NCBI GenBank assembly: GCA_030951045.1
Contig: JAUZQJ010000021.1
Span: forward strand, 1 to 64,000
DNA from: Mariprofundus sp.
GTDB taxonomy: Bacteria; Pseudomonadota; Zetaproteobacteria; Mariprofundales; Mariprofundaceae
Direction: 5' to 3'
DNA length: 64,000 bases
Positions 50,586 through 60,104 of the stretch are shown here, piece by piece. Under the pieces are notes generated by a model. The model saw nothing but the letters and a program-made list of their open reading frames with translations. It did not search any database and was not told where the DNA came from. Both the position numbers and the translations under genes were made by a program. How positions within the stretch are numbered: the stretch's first letter is position 1; every line of letters starts with the position of its first letter.

Positions 50586-52598
50586 ATGAACACCGCTATT
50601 ATCCTCGCACTGGCTTCATGCAGTATGGCTCTGGTTGCAGCACTGGCACCACTGTTTTTACGGCAACCGGTTGCCCAGCGTACAGGCTTGAGCCTGTTGC
50701 TCGCGGCCTCTGGCTTGCTGGCCATGATCGCTGGCATCTGCGGACTGATACTGGGCGGTGACGCACTAATTTTGCCATTGGGACTGCCCTGGATGCCCAT
50801 GCATGTGCGTCTGGATGCGCTCGGTTCTTTCTTCTGTCTGGTCATTGGCTCACTGCTGTTACCCGTTGCGATCTATTCACAGGGTTACTTGCGTGACGAA
50901 ACGCGTTTAACATCACTGGCTATTTTCATGCCTTTGTTTGTTCTGGGCATGTTGGGTGTTGTGCTCTCCGATGATGCGTTCACGTTCATGTTATTCTGGG
51001 AACTAATGAGCGTATCATCCTACTTTCTCGTGACATTCAAGCATGAAAACCTGGAAAATAGAAAAGCCGGCTTTATCTATTTGCTGATGGCGCATATGGC
51101 TGGATTGTTGATTCTCGGTAGTTTCGCCGTGCTCTACGCAGCGGCCGGATCATTTGAATTTAGCGCCATGCGTGACGCAACCATTTCACCGTTTTGGGCT
51201 TCGGCAGCATTTCTGCTGGCTGGCTTCGGCTTTGGTACCAAGGCCGGTGTCGTACCATTGCACGGTTGGCTACCGGAGGCCCATCCGGTAGCGCCAAGCA
51301 ATGTGTCGGCACTGATGAGCGGCATTATGCTCAAGGTAGCCATCTTTGGTTTTATCCGTGTCTGTTGGGATTTGATGGGGACAGGGGATTTTCAGTGGTG
51401 GTGGGGTGCACTGGTGCTGGCTGCAGGCTCTTCATCAGCCATCACCGGCGTATTGATGGCTCTACAACAGCATGATCTGAAACGTTTACTGGCCTACCAT
51501 TCGATAGAAAACATCGGCATTATTCTGATTGGTCTTGGACTTAGCATGCTGCTGGCCCATTTTGGGCACCCGATGTTGGCTGCGCTGGGGCTGGTTGCAG
51601 CGCTGTATCACACGATCAATCATGCCCTGTTCAAAGGCCTATTGTTTATGGGGGCCGGTGCCGTGTTGCATAGTACGGGCACACGCGACATGGAATCAAT
51701 GGGTGGACTTATTCATCGTATGCCATGGACAGCGGCCCTGTTTCTGGTGGCGTGTTTGTCGATATCGGCATTGCCCCCATTCAATGGTTTTGTTTCCGAA
51801 TGGCTGACTTTTCAGACAGCTCTGATGGCGCCACAGATGGGTGGTGCACTGCTCACCGCCATTGTTCCTTTCTCGGCAGCTATGTTGGCCCTGGCCGGGG
51901 CTCTTGCTGCTACCTGTTTTGTGAAGGTGTTTGGCGTCGTGTTTCTCGGGCATGCGCGCAGTGAAGTGGCTGCATCAGCCCATGAAGTCGATAACTGGAT
52001 GAAAGTGGGCATGGCGATTCCGGCGGTGTTCTGTTTGTTGCTGGGCTTGTTGCCGGTGCTGTTTATTCCGTTAGTGGATCGCGTGCCGCAATTGCTGCTG
52101 CATGCTTCACTGGCAGATTCTATCCATGCACATGGCTGGTTATGGCTGACGCCGATTGATGTTGCACACAGTTCCTACTCTGCACCCATTGTTCTGATTG
52201 GTATGCTGGTTCTTGGCGGACTGGCTTTCTGGTTACTGCACCCCAAAGGTAGAACTATACGCCGCAGTGTTATGTGGAGTTGCGGTAACCCGCATGTGAA
52301 TGCGCGCATGCAGTATAATGCAACCAGTTTTTCACAACCACTGCGCCGCATTTTTGCCGGTATTTATCGCCCTGAAGAAGAGCTGCGTATCGAGCGCAGT
52401 CGTCATAAGCTGCTCGCCGATAGTGTACATTATGCGGTGCATGTCGGCGATATGGCAGTGCAATATCTTTATCAACCTATTGGTAAGCTGACGTTATATG
52501 TCGCAAAATTGCTCCAGCATGAGCATCAACGCGGCATTCACGCTTATCTGGCTTACACATTTATTACGATCCTGTTTTTGTTGGCGGTGTATATATGA
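50586..52598 (+). CDS. hyfB: Hydrogenase-4-like/complex I-like antiporter subunit HyfB, copy 2
   Basis: Closely similar along its length to the preceding ORF; same Glu/Lys motifs. Confidence 0.92.
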   Translation: MNTAIILALASCSMALVAALAPLFLRQPVAQRTGLSLLLAASGLLAMIAGICGLILGGDALILPLGLPWMPMHVRLDALGSFFCLVIGSLLLPVAIYSQGYLRDETRLTSLAIFMPLFVLGMLGVVLSDDAFTFMLFWELMSVSSYFLVTFKHENLENRKAGFIYLLMAHMAGLLILGSFAVLYAAAGSFEFSAMRDATISPFWASAAFLLAGFGFGTKAGVVPLHGWLPEAHPVAPSNVSALMSGIMLKVAIFGFIRVCWDLMGTGDFQWWWGALVLAAGSSSAITGVLMALQQHDLKRLLAYHSIENIGIILIGLGLSMLLAHFGHPMLAALGLVAALYHTINHALFKGLLFMGAGAVLHSTGTRDMESMGGLIHRMPWTAALFLVACLSISALPPFNGFVSEWLTFQTALMAPQMGGALLTAIVPFSAAMLALAGALAATCFVKVFGVVFLGHARSEVAASAHEVDNWMKVGMAIPAVFCLLLGLLPVLFIPLVDRVPQLLLHASLADSIHAHGWLWLTPIDVAHSSYSAPIVLIGMLVLGGLAFWLLHPKGRTIRRSVMWSCGNPHVNARMQYNATSFSQPLRRIFAGIYRPEEELRIERSRHKLLADSVHYAVHVGDMAVQYLYQPIGKLTLYVAKLLQHEHQRGIHAYLAYTFITILFLLAVYI

Positions 52599-53542
52599 GT
52601 TCGGCTTCTGTTCAAATCATACAAGCAGTGATGTTACTGCTATTTGCTCCCTTGGCGGCCGGCTTCATTTCGACCTGCAAGGCTCGCCTGCAAAACCGTA
52701 GAGGAGCAGGGGTGCTGCAACCCTGGCGCAACCTGCGCAAGCTGTTCAAAAAGGAAGTGGTGATGGCGCACCACGCATCATGGGTCTTCCGTTTTACTCC
52801 CTATATTGTATTCACTGCCACGCTCATGGCCGCCAGTGTGGTACCGGCTCTGCTGGTGGATACTCCCTTGTCGCTGACAGCCGATGTGATTGCGCTGGTG
52901 GCACTGTTGGCACTGGCTCGTTTTTTTCTGGCCTTGGCAGGCATGGATATCGGCACGGCCTTCGGTGGCATGGGTGCAAGCCGTGAAATGACATTCTCGG
53001 CCTTGGCTGAACCGGCCATGCTAATGAGTATATTTGTGCTATCGTTATCTGCACACAGCACCAATTTGACGACCATGATCACCCATACTCTTAACTCACC
53101 ATTTGCCCTGCATCCATCGCTGGCCTTCGCCATGGTCGCCATGGTGATGATAGCAGTGGCAGAAAATGGCCGTATTCCGATTGATAACCCGACTACGCAT
53201 CTGGAACTGACCATGATCCATGAAGCGATGATTCTTGAATATTCCGGCCGACATCTGGCGTTGCTGGAGTGGGCAGCGATGGTGAAACTACTACTTTTTT
53301 CTACTCTGATTGTGGATTTGTTCATGCCGTGGGGCATGACAGCACAGGCAGATTTGACCGGGGTGGCAATCGCACTGGGGCTGTGGATGGTGAAAGTGGC
53401 GGGACTGCTGTTTGTCTTGGCGGTGTTTGAAACGAGTATGGCCAAGCTACGCTTGTTTGAAGTGCCTGAATATTTGAGCGGCGCTTTTGTTATCTCATTT
53501 CTGGGTTTGCTCTCCTATTATATGCTGGAGGTAGGCGCATGA
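52595..53542 (+). CDS. hyfC: NuoH/HyfC-like membrane subunit
   Basis: 315 aa; QPWRNLRKLFKKEVV, GRIPIDNPTTHLELTMIHEAMILEYSGRHLAL. Confidence 0.93.
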   Translation: MSSASVQIIQAVMLLLFAPLAAGFISTCKARLQNRRGAGVLQPWRNLRKLFKKEVVMAHHASWVFRFTPYIVFTATLMAASVVPALLVDTPLSLTADVIALVALLALARFFLALAGMDIGTAFGGMGASREMTFSALAEPAMLMSIFVLSLSAHSTNLTTMITHTLNSPFALHPSLAFAMVAMVMIAVAENGRIPIDNPTTHLELTMIHEAMILEYSGRHLALLEWAAMVKLLLFSTLIVDLFMPWGMTAQADLTGVAIALGLWMVKVAGLLFVLAVFETSMAKLRLFEVPEYLSGAFVISFLGLLSYYMLEVGA

Positions 53543-54216
53543 GTGCTACTCTCATTCAGCAATTGGTTGATGGCTTTGCAGCCCTGATGTTACTCACATC
53601 CTTTGCCCTGCTTGCTCAGCACCGCATGCTATCCGTACTACACTGGTTCGCTGGTCAGGGGCTATTGCTGGCGGCTACTGCCGCTATCGTTGCTTACGGC
53701 ACCGACAATGAGGAGCTGTATATTTCAGCCCTCATGGCTCTGTTGCTCAAGGGTATGCTCCTGCCCTGGTTGCTGAGGCGAGTCATTCGCCAGTTGCATG
53801 TACACCGGGAAGTTGAACCGCTGATGAACAGCTCTATGACCATGCTGGTGGCGCTTGGCGTTACCCTGTTTTCATTCCATATTATTCAGCCGATTGAAAA
53901 AACATCGCTACTGATGACGCGAGATTCGATGGCGATTGCTACTGCCTGTGTGCTGCTCGGTATGCTGATGATGATTACACGTAAAAAAGCTATTACTCAG
54001 GTGATTGGTTTTCTGGCGGTGGAAAACGCACTGTTTTTTGCTGCTATCGGAGCCACCAATGGCATGCCACTGGTGGTGGAAATCGGTATCGCCTTTGATG
54101 TGCTGATTGCCGCGCTGATTTTCGGACTGTTCTTTTTCCAGATACGCACCACCTTTGACTCCCTCGAAGTGGATACGATGAATGCACACCTGATCCACAA
54201 GGATGATGACGAATGA
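53539..54216 (+). CDS. hyfE: HyfE-like membrane subunit (NuoK-like)
   Basis: 225 aa hydrophobic; VIGFLAVENALFFAAIGATNGMPLVVEIGIAFDVLIAALIFGLFFFQI. Confidence 0.9.
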   Translation: MSATLIQQLVDGFAALMLLTSFALLAQHRMLSVLHWFAGQGLLLAATAAIVAYGTDNEELYISALMALLLKGMLLPWLLRRVIRQLHVHREVEPLMNSSMTMLVALGVTLFSFHIIQPIEKTSLLMTRDSMAIATACVLLGMLMMITRKKAITQVIGFLAVENALFFAAIGATNGMPLVVEIGIAFDVLIAALIFGLFFFQIRTTFDSLEVDTMNAHLIHKDDDE

Positions 54217-55694
54217 ATCTGTTTCTCGCCACTTTGCTCTCTCCGCTGTTGGGCGGTCTGCTGCTGGCACTGATCAACAACCCTCGCCTGGCCGCCCGAC
54301 TCAATGTTGCGACAGGCATATCCACCTTTATATTTAGTGTTCTGCTGGCGCTGGAAGTGCTCGGTGTAAAATCGGTGGATGCCATGGATGGTTGGTTTCA
54401 TCTGGATGCCTATAATGTATTTTTGGTGGTGCTTACCGCCTTTGTTGGCATGACCACTACCATCTTTTCCGGCCCTTACATGCGGCATGAGCTGGAAAAC
54501 GGACGGGTCAATGAGAGGCGTTTACGTCTGTATCACAGTATGTTTCAACTGTTCCAGTTCGGTATGCTGCTCGGATTTACCACCAATAATATCGGCGTGC
54601 TGTGGGTGTCGCTGGAGCTGGCTACGCTGGCGACCGTATTGCTGGTATCTCTGTACCGTACGCCAGCATCGATTGCTGCGGCATGGAAGTACTTTATCCT
54701 GTGTGGCATGGGCATCGCCCTGGCCCTGTTCGGCACTGTGCTGGTGTTTTTCACGTCATCGGCGGTGCTGGGACATGGCAATGAAGCATTGAATTGGACG
54801 GCTTTATACGCTCATGCTGCCCAGCTGGATCCGGCCGTGATGAGTATTGCGTTTTGTTTTTTGATGGTGGGTTACGGTACCAAAGTGGGTTTAGCGCCCA
54901 TGCATGCGTGGCTGCCGGATGCGCACGGTGAAGGCCCAACACCGGTGTCGGCTGTACTCTCAGGCCTGTTGCTGAATCTTGCCTTGTATGCGCTGGTGCG
55001 CTGTAAAATGCTGGTGGATGGCTCAACCGGTACAGAAATGGCGGGGCATATCATGATGGGCTTCGGTCTGTTATCACTGGCAGTCTCTGCTCTGTCCCTG
55101 CATAAACAGCGGGATATCAAGCGTATGTTTTCCTTCTCATCTATTGAACATATGGCGTTAATGACCTTTGCCTTCGGTATCGGCACCTCTTTGGCGACCT
55201 TTGCTGCTTTACTGCATATGACCGTGCATTCATTGGTGAAATCGGCTATTTTCTTTACCGTAGGCCATGCAGCACAGGCAATGGGTACGCAGAAGATGTC
55301 CGAAATTCGCGGCCTGATTCGTCATCACCCCGGCATCGGCTGGGGTCTGTTGGTCGGCGTGGCCGCCATTGCAGGCTTTCCGCCGTTTGGTGTGTTTACC
55401 AGTGAATTTCTGATCTTTACTGCCGCACTCGAATCTTACCCGTGGACAACAGTACCATTGTTGCTGGGGCTGCTGGTGGCTATGGCTGGTCTGTTCCGCT
55501 TTGTACAACCGATGGTCTATGGTGAAGCGCCGGACTATGCCAAACATGTGCATGTGAATATGACACCGGTCTATATTCATCTGTCGCTGGCGCTATTATT
55601 GGGTTTGGCTATTCCGGGCTTTCTGGCTGATTGGTATCATCAGGCTGCGGCGTTGATTACGATGGTCACACCAAGCGTAGGAGGCAACGCATGA
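54213..55694 (+). CDS. hyfF: HyfF-like antiporter subunit
   Basis: GVLWVSLELATLATVLLVSLYRTPASIAAAWKYF, GYGTKVGLAPMHAWLPDAHGEGPTPVSAVLSG. Confidence 0.93.
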   Translation: MNLFLATLLSPLLGGLLLALINNPRLAARLNVATGISTFIFSVLLALEVLGVKSVDAMDGWFHLDAYNVFLVVLTAFVGMTTTIFSGPYMRHELENGRVNERRLRLYHSMFQLFQFGMLLGFTTNNIGVLWVSLELATLATVLLVSLYRTPASIAAAWKYFILCGMGIALALFGTVLVFFTSSAVLGHGNEALNWTALYAHAAQLDPAVMSIAFCFLMVGYGTKVGLAPMHAWLPDAHGEGPTPVSAVLSGLLLNLALYALVRCKMLVDGSTGTEMAGHIMMGFGLLSLAVSALSLHKQRDIKRMFSFSSIEHMALMTFAFGIGTSLATFAALLHMTVHSLVKSAIFFTVGHAAQAMGTQKMSEIRGLIRHHPGIGWGLLVGVAAIAGFPPFGVFTSEFLIFTAALESYPWTTVPLLLGLLVAMAGLFRFVQPMVYGEAPDYAKHVHVNMTPVYIHLSLALLLGLAIPGFLADWYHQAAALITMVTPSVGGNA

Positions 55695-57283
55695 AGCATC
55701 TGGTGAATACCTGGTTTGCCGAACAGCTCAGTGAACATGGCATGTACACCAATTATCTGGCTGATCATCATCCTGAACAAATGCCGTGCCTGGAAATTCG
55801 TTTTATTGATTGGGAAAAGGCGGCGGAAACAGCGCGTCGTCTGGAGATGCGACTGGTGGCTGTATGGGCTGCTGAAGGTGGCTGCCATGAACAGGACGAG
55901 GGCATGTATGTTTATATGTCTTTTGCACACCCTGAGCATCGGCATGCGCTGGTGCGTACCTTGCTAGGTAAGACGCGCCGTGAAATTCCATCTATCAGCA
56001 AGCATTATATTGCAGCTTCCCGCATGGAACGGCATATCCAGGATATGTTCGGTATTGTAGTGACGAACATTCCCGATGAGCGGCGCTGGATCAAGCATGA
56101 GCATTGGCCGGAAGATGCCCGTCCGTTGTTGCGTACCTTTGCCCGGGATACGCGTATGGAACAGTCAGAGGGAGAATATCCGTTTGTGCAAAGTGATAGC
56201 GAAGGCGTTTACGAAATTCCGGTAGGTCCTGTGCATGCCGGCATTATCGAGCCCGGTCAGTTTCGCTTTTTGGCTGTCGGTGAACAGATTTTGAACATGG
56301 AACAGCGTTTGGGTTTTGTGCATAAAGGTATAGAAAAATCTATGCAAGGACGCACTGCTGAACAGGGTGTACGGCTGGCTGCACGCGTTTCCGGCGATTC
56401 CACTGTTGGGCATGCTTGGGCCTTTGCCCAGGCCTGTGAATATGCTGCTGATATCAGGGTGTCTAAACGGACTAGTTATCTGCGCGGTGTGTTGTGCGAA
56501 CGGGAACGCATGGTGAATCATATCGGTGATATAGGCGCTATCTGCAATGATGCAGCCTTTTCTTTCATGCATAATCAGTGTCTGCGATTGCGTGAGGATA
56601 TGGCGCGCCAACATGCTCGTCTGTTCGGGCATCGACTGATGATGGACACCATTACCCCTGGCGGCGTGACGATCGATCTGAGCCAGCAGGAAAGTAGCGA
56701 ACTGATTGATGATACCCGTCAGTTGGCTGCCGAGGTAGAGCACCTACGCACCATTTATGCAGATAACCCGTCGATTCAGGAACGGGTTATAGGCTCGGGG
56801 TCAGTGAGTATTAGTGATGCCCGCGATATCGGGCTACTCGGTTATGCCGGACGCGCATCGGGTGACTATCCGGATGAACGCATCGAAGAAGCTTACCCGC
56901 CTTATGATGATTTGGATGTGAATATCCCGCAGGGTAAACTCGGTGATGTGGCGACCCGCGTGTGGGTACGTTTTGAAGAGATGGCTGATTCGGCGCGTAT
57001 GATTATCCAGTTATTAGAAAACCTTCCCGAAGGAGATGTCCTGACTCAATGGCATGCGCCTGAAGCGGGTGTTTCCGGTTTTTCTGCCATTGAAGCATGG
57101 CGCGGTGAGATTGCTTGCTGGCTACGTTTTGGTGAAAATGGTGTTCTTGATCGCTATTTCGTGCGCGATCCATCTGTAATCAACTGGCTGGGGCTGGAGC
57201 TGGCAGTGCGTGAAGTGCCTGTTCCCGATTTCCCACTCAATAATAAATCCTTTAACTGCTCCTATTCGGGTAACGACGTATGA
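55691..57283 (+). CDS. hyfG: HyfG-like large subunit (NuoC-NuoD fusion) lacking NiFe-ligand cysteines
   Basis: FRFLAVGEQILNMEQRLGFVHKGIEKSMQG..; RVSGDS and C-terminal NNKSFNCSYSGNDV where hydrogenases carry CxxC and DPCxxC. Confidence 0.9.
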   Translation: MKHLVNTWFAEQLSEHGMYTNYLADHHPEQMPCLEIRFIDWEKAAETARRLEMRLVAVWAAEGGCHEQDEGMYVYMSFAHPEHRHALVRTLLGKTRREIPSISKHYIAASRMERHIQDMFGIVVTNIPDERRWIKHEHWPEDARPLLRTFARDTRMEQSEGEYPFVQSDSEGVYEIPVGPVHAGIIEPGQFRFLAVGEQILNMEQRLGFVHKGIEKSMQGRTAEQGVRLAARVSGDSTVGHAWAFAQACEYAADIRVSKRTSYLRGVLCERERMVNHIGDIGAICNDAAFSFMHNQCLRLREDMARQHARLFGHRLMMDTITPGGVTIDLSQQESSELIDDTRQLAAEVEHLRTIYADNPSIQERVIGSGSVSISDARDIGLLGYAGRASGDYPDERIEEAYPPYDDLDVNIPQGKLGDVATRVWVRFEEMADSARMIIQLLENLPEGDVLTQWHAPEAGVSGFSAIEAWRGEIACWLRFGENGVLDRYFVRDPSVINWLGLELAVREVPVPDFPLNNKSFNCSYSGNDV

Positions 57284-57789
57284 TGAGAATTCTGAAACAG
57301 CTGGTCAAAGTAGGTACGATCACCGAGCCACTGGGCGATGCAAATAACGATATTGAACAGGTTGGTGAGAAGCTTGAGCCGATTATCCGCAAACGCTTTG
57401 CTGGTTCACTGGCCATTCGCGCAGTCGATGCCGGATCCTGCAATGGTTGTGAACTGGAAATTCATGCCGCTAACAATGCCTATTACGATATTGAACGTTT
57501 CGGCATCTGTTTTACTGCCAGTCCGCGTTTCGCCGATATGCTGTTGGTGACGGGGCCTGTGACTCGCAATATGGAAACCGCCTTGAAAATGACTTTCGAT
57601 GCCATGCCGCAACCAGCGCTAGTGGTTGCTATGGGTGATTGCGCCGCCGATTGCGGCGTGTTCGGACGTGATAATTATGCTATTGCAGGTGCGGTGAGTG
57701 ATATTATTCCCGTTGATGTGGTTATCCATGGCTGTCCGCCAACACCGACAGATATTATTCGTGGTATCCTTACCGCGCTTGAATCATAA
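57280..57789 (+). CDS. hyfI: HyfI/NuoB-like [4Fe-4S] subunit
   Basis: GSCNGCELEIHAANNAYYDIERFGI, GDCAADCGVFG, VIHGCPPTPTDIIRGIL. Confidence 0.93.
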   Translation: MMRILKQLVKVGTITEPLGDANNDIEQVGEKLEPIIRKRFAGSLAIRAVDAGSCNGCELEIHAANNAYYDIERFGICFTASPRFADMLLVTGPVTRNMETALKMTFDAMPQPALVVAMGDCAADCGVFGRDNYAIAGAVSDIIPVDVVIHGCPPTPTDIIRGILTALES

Positions 57790-58126
57790 TGTATCTTTGT
57801 GCTGATCCGTTGTTGGTATAGCAGGCCTTACTGCAGGATAATGACATTAAAATCGTTAAAAGTTTTTATCACAGGCTGCACAAAGTAAAGAGAAGACAGA
57901 TCAATCCTTATTTTTATGCTTCGGCGTGCATCTTTTGATCTCTGTCATGATTCTTTTGCATGCTTTACAGTGAATTATGACAGTGAAAAACAGACCGTTT
58001 TAATACGATTTCCCTCTTCAATAAATGACATATGCTTAATAATTTAAAATATCTTGTTATGGTTCGCCCATCGGGTAATCGATGCTCTCAGGCATCATCC
58101 AGACTGGATAGTAATCAGGAGAAACA

Positions 58127-59410
58127 ATGAAAGTTTTAGTTGTTGGTGGTGGTGGTCGTGAACACGCCTTATGTTGGAAATTAAAACGTTCAGATTCGGT
58201 GCGCGAAGTCATCTGTGCGCCGGGAAACCCTGGTATTTCCCGCGAAGCACGCTGTGTGAGTATAAGGGCTGACGATATTGATGCTTTGATGGCATTCGCT
58301 GCTACTGAAAAACCTGATCTGGTTGTGGTTGGGCCAGAAGTACCATTGGTGGCCGGGCTGGGTAACCAATTGCGTGAAGCTGGCTTTGCTGTGTTTGGTC
58401 CTGATAAAGCAGCAGCAAACCTTGAAGGCAGTAAATCATTTTCCAAGCGCTTGATGCATGAAGCGGGTGTGCCGACGGCGCGTTTTGAAGTGCATGTGAA
58501 TGTCGAAGATGCGCTGGAAACCATTCGTTTATGGGGTGCTCCGATTGTGATTAAGGCTTCAGGCCTGGCTGCAGGCAAGGGCGTGATTGTTGCTCAGACA
58601 GAAAAAGAGGCGATTGCTGCAGCGCGTGATATGTTAGCCGGTAATGCATTTGGTGATGCAGGTTCACAGGTTATTATCGAAGAGTGTCTTGTGGGTGAAG
58701 AGGCCAGTTGTTTGTTCATTGTTTCAGGCGATACCATTTTACCATTGGCATCTTCACAGGATCACAAGGCGTTATTGGACGGTGATAAAGGTCCGAATAC
58801 TGGTGGTATGGGGGCTTATAGCCCTGCTCCATGTGTGACAGATGCTGTTGCAGATGAAGTGCTGGAAACCATTGCCAAGCCAATTATTGCAGCACTTAAG
58901 AAGAAGGGCGCGGAATTTATCGGTATTTTGTATGCTGGCGTGATGTTGACAAAAGATGGTGTAAAAACATTGGAGTTCAATGTGCGTTTCGGTGATCCGG
59001 AATGTCAGCCACTGATGAGCCGATTGAAATCTGACCTTGGCGAAGTATTGCTGGCCGCTGCTGAAAAACGGCTTGATGGCGTGGAATTGGAATGGGATGC
59101 AGGCACTGCGTTATGCGTGGTTGTTTCTTCTGAAGGTTATCCTGCAGACTTTAAAAAAGGTCAGCCTATTGGTGGTCTGGAAGCGGTCGAGGCTTCCGGA
59201 GCTACGGTATTCCATGCCGGCACAGCTGAAAAAGATGGTGTTATTGTCAATGCTGGTGGACGTGTACTTGGTGTGACAGCAGTAGCTGTGAGTGCAAAAG
59301 AAGCACAGCGTAAAGTCTATGCGGCACTGGAGTCATTGGATTGGCCGGGTGGTTTTTATCGTCGTGATATTGGCTATCGTGCTGTAGCACAGGAAGAGCA
59401 AGCAACATAA
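58127..59410 (+). CDS. purD: Phosphoribosylamine-glycine ligase
   Basis: MKVLVVGGGGREHALCWKL, ..LLDGDKGPNTGGMGAYSPAP, FNVRFGDPECQPLM. Confidence 0.98.
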   Translation: MKVLVVGGGGREHALCWKLKRSDSVREVICAPGNPGISREARCVSIRADDIDALMAFAATEKPDLVVVGPEVPLVAGLGNQLREAGFAVFGPDKAAANLEGSKSFSKRLMHEAGVPTARFEVHVNVEDALETIRLWGAPIVIKASGLAAGKGVIVAQTEKEAIAAARDMLAGNAFGDAGSQVIIEECLVGEEASCLFIVSGDTILPLASSQDHKALLDGDKGPNTGGMGAYSPAPCVTDAVADEVLETIAKPIIAALKKKGAEFIGILYAGVMLTKDGVKTLEFNVRFGDPECQPLMSRLKSDLGEVLLAAAEKRLDGVELEWDAGTALCVVVSSEGYPADFKKGQPIGGLEAVEASGATVFHAGTAEKDGVIVNAGGRVLGVTAVAVSAKEAQRKVYAALESLDWPGGFYRRDIGYRAVAQEEQAT

Positions 59411-59616
59411 GCAATGGGTGTTGCTTATGTTGTGCGATAGGGTGCAATTAAAAGCTAAGCAGTAGGTGCTGATTTCTCGCTTCGCGATTCACCTGATCTT
59501 ACGCAAGCATTGTCGCAGAGAAAGCGGTACAATGAAAAAAAACATAACGTAACCGGATAGTAGCATAGAAGGGGATATCTTTTTCGTCTTTACTTTGCAC
59601 AACGCTACGTTGAAAT

Positions 59617-60102
59617 ATGAGGTTTAAAATGGAAGACATCAAAGTATTGATTTTGATGGGTAGTAAATCTGATCGCCCCATCATGCAGAAAGCTGAAGTA
59701 GTGCTGGAAGAGTTCGGTGTGGCGTATAAAACGATGATTCGATCTGCGCACAGGACACCGGAAGCAACAATGCAGGCTGTCATGGATGCAGAAGCAGCCG
59801 GTTGTCAGGTGTTTATCTGTGGCGCGGGTATGGCGGCGCATTTGGCTGGCGTAGTTTGTTCGAAAACAGTCAAGCCTGTGATTGGTGTGCCGATCGCATC
59901 CGGTCCGCTGCAGGGTGAAGATGCATTGCATGCAACGGTAATGATGCCTCCGGGTTTACCTGTTGCCACTGTAGGCATTAATGGTTCTAAAAACGCAGGT
60001 TTGCTGGCAGTGCAAATGTTGGCGCAAACGGATGAGGAATTGAGTGAAAAACTCAAAGCTGACCGTGTTGCACAGGCCGAATCCATTCTCGCAGAAGACT
60101 AG
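59617..60102 (+). CDS. purE: N5-carboxyaminoimidazole ribonucleotide mutase
   Basis: LILMGSKSDRPIMQKAEVVLEEFGVAYKTMIRSAHRTPE; translation begins at ATG 59629 (MEDIKVLIL) or 59617. Confidence 0.96.
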   Translation: MRFKMEDIKVLILMGSKSDRPIMQKAEVVLEEFGVAYKTMIRSAHRTPEATMQAVMDAEAAGCQVFICGAGMAAHLAGVVCSKTVKPVIGVPIASGPLQGEDALHATVMMPPGLPVATVGINGSKNAGLLAVQMLAQTDEELSEKLKADRVAQAESILAED

Positions 60103-60104
60103 TT

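Noticed and set aside
55691-57789. Annotating hyfG/hyfI as a functional [NiFe] hydrogenase
   Set aside because: The cysteine pairs that bind NiFe are absent from the large subunit (RVSGDS; SFNCSYSG), so hydrogenase activity is not supported.
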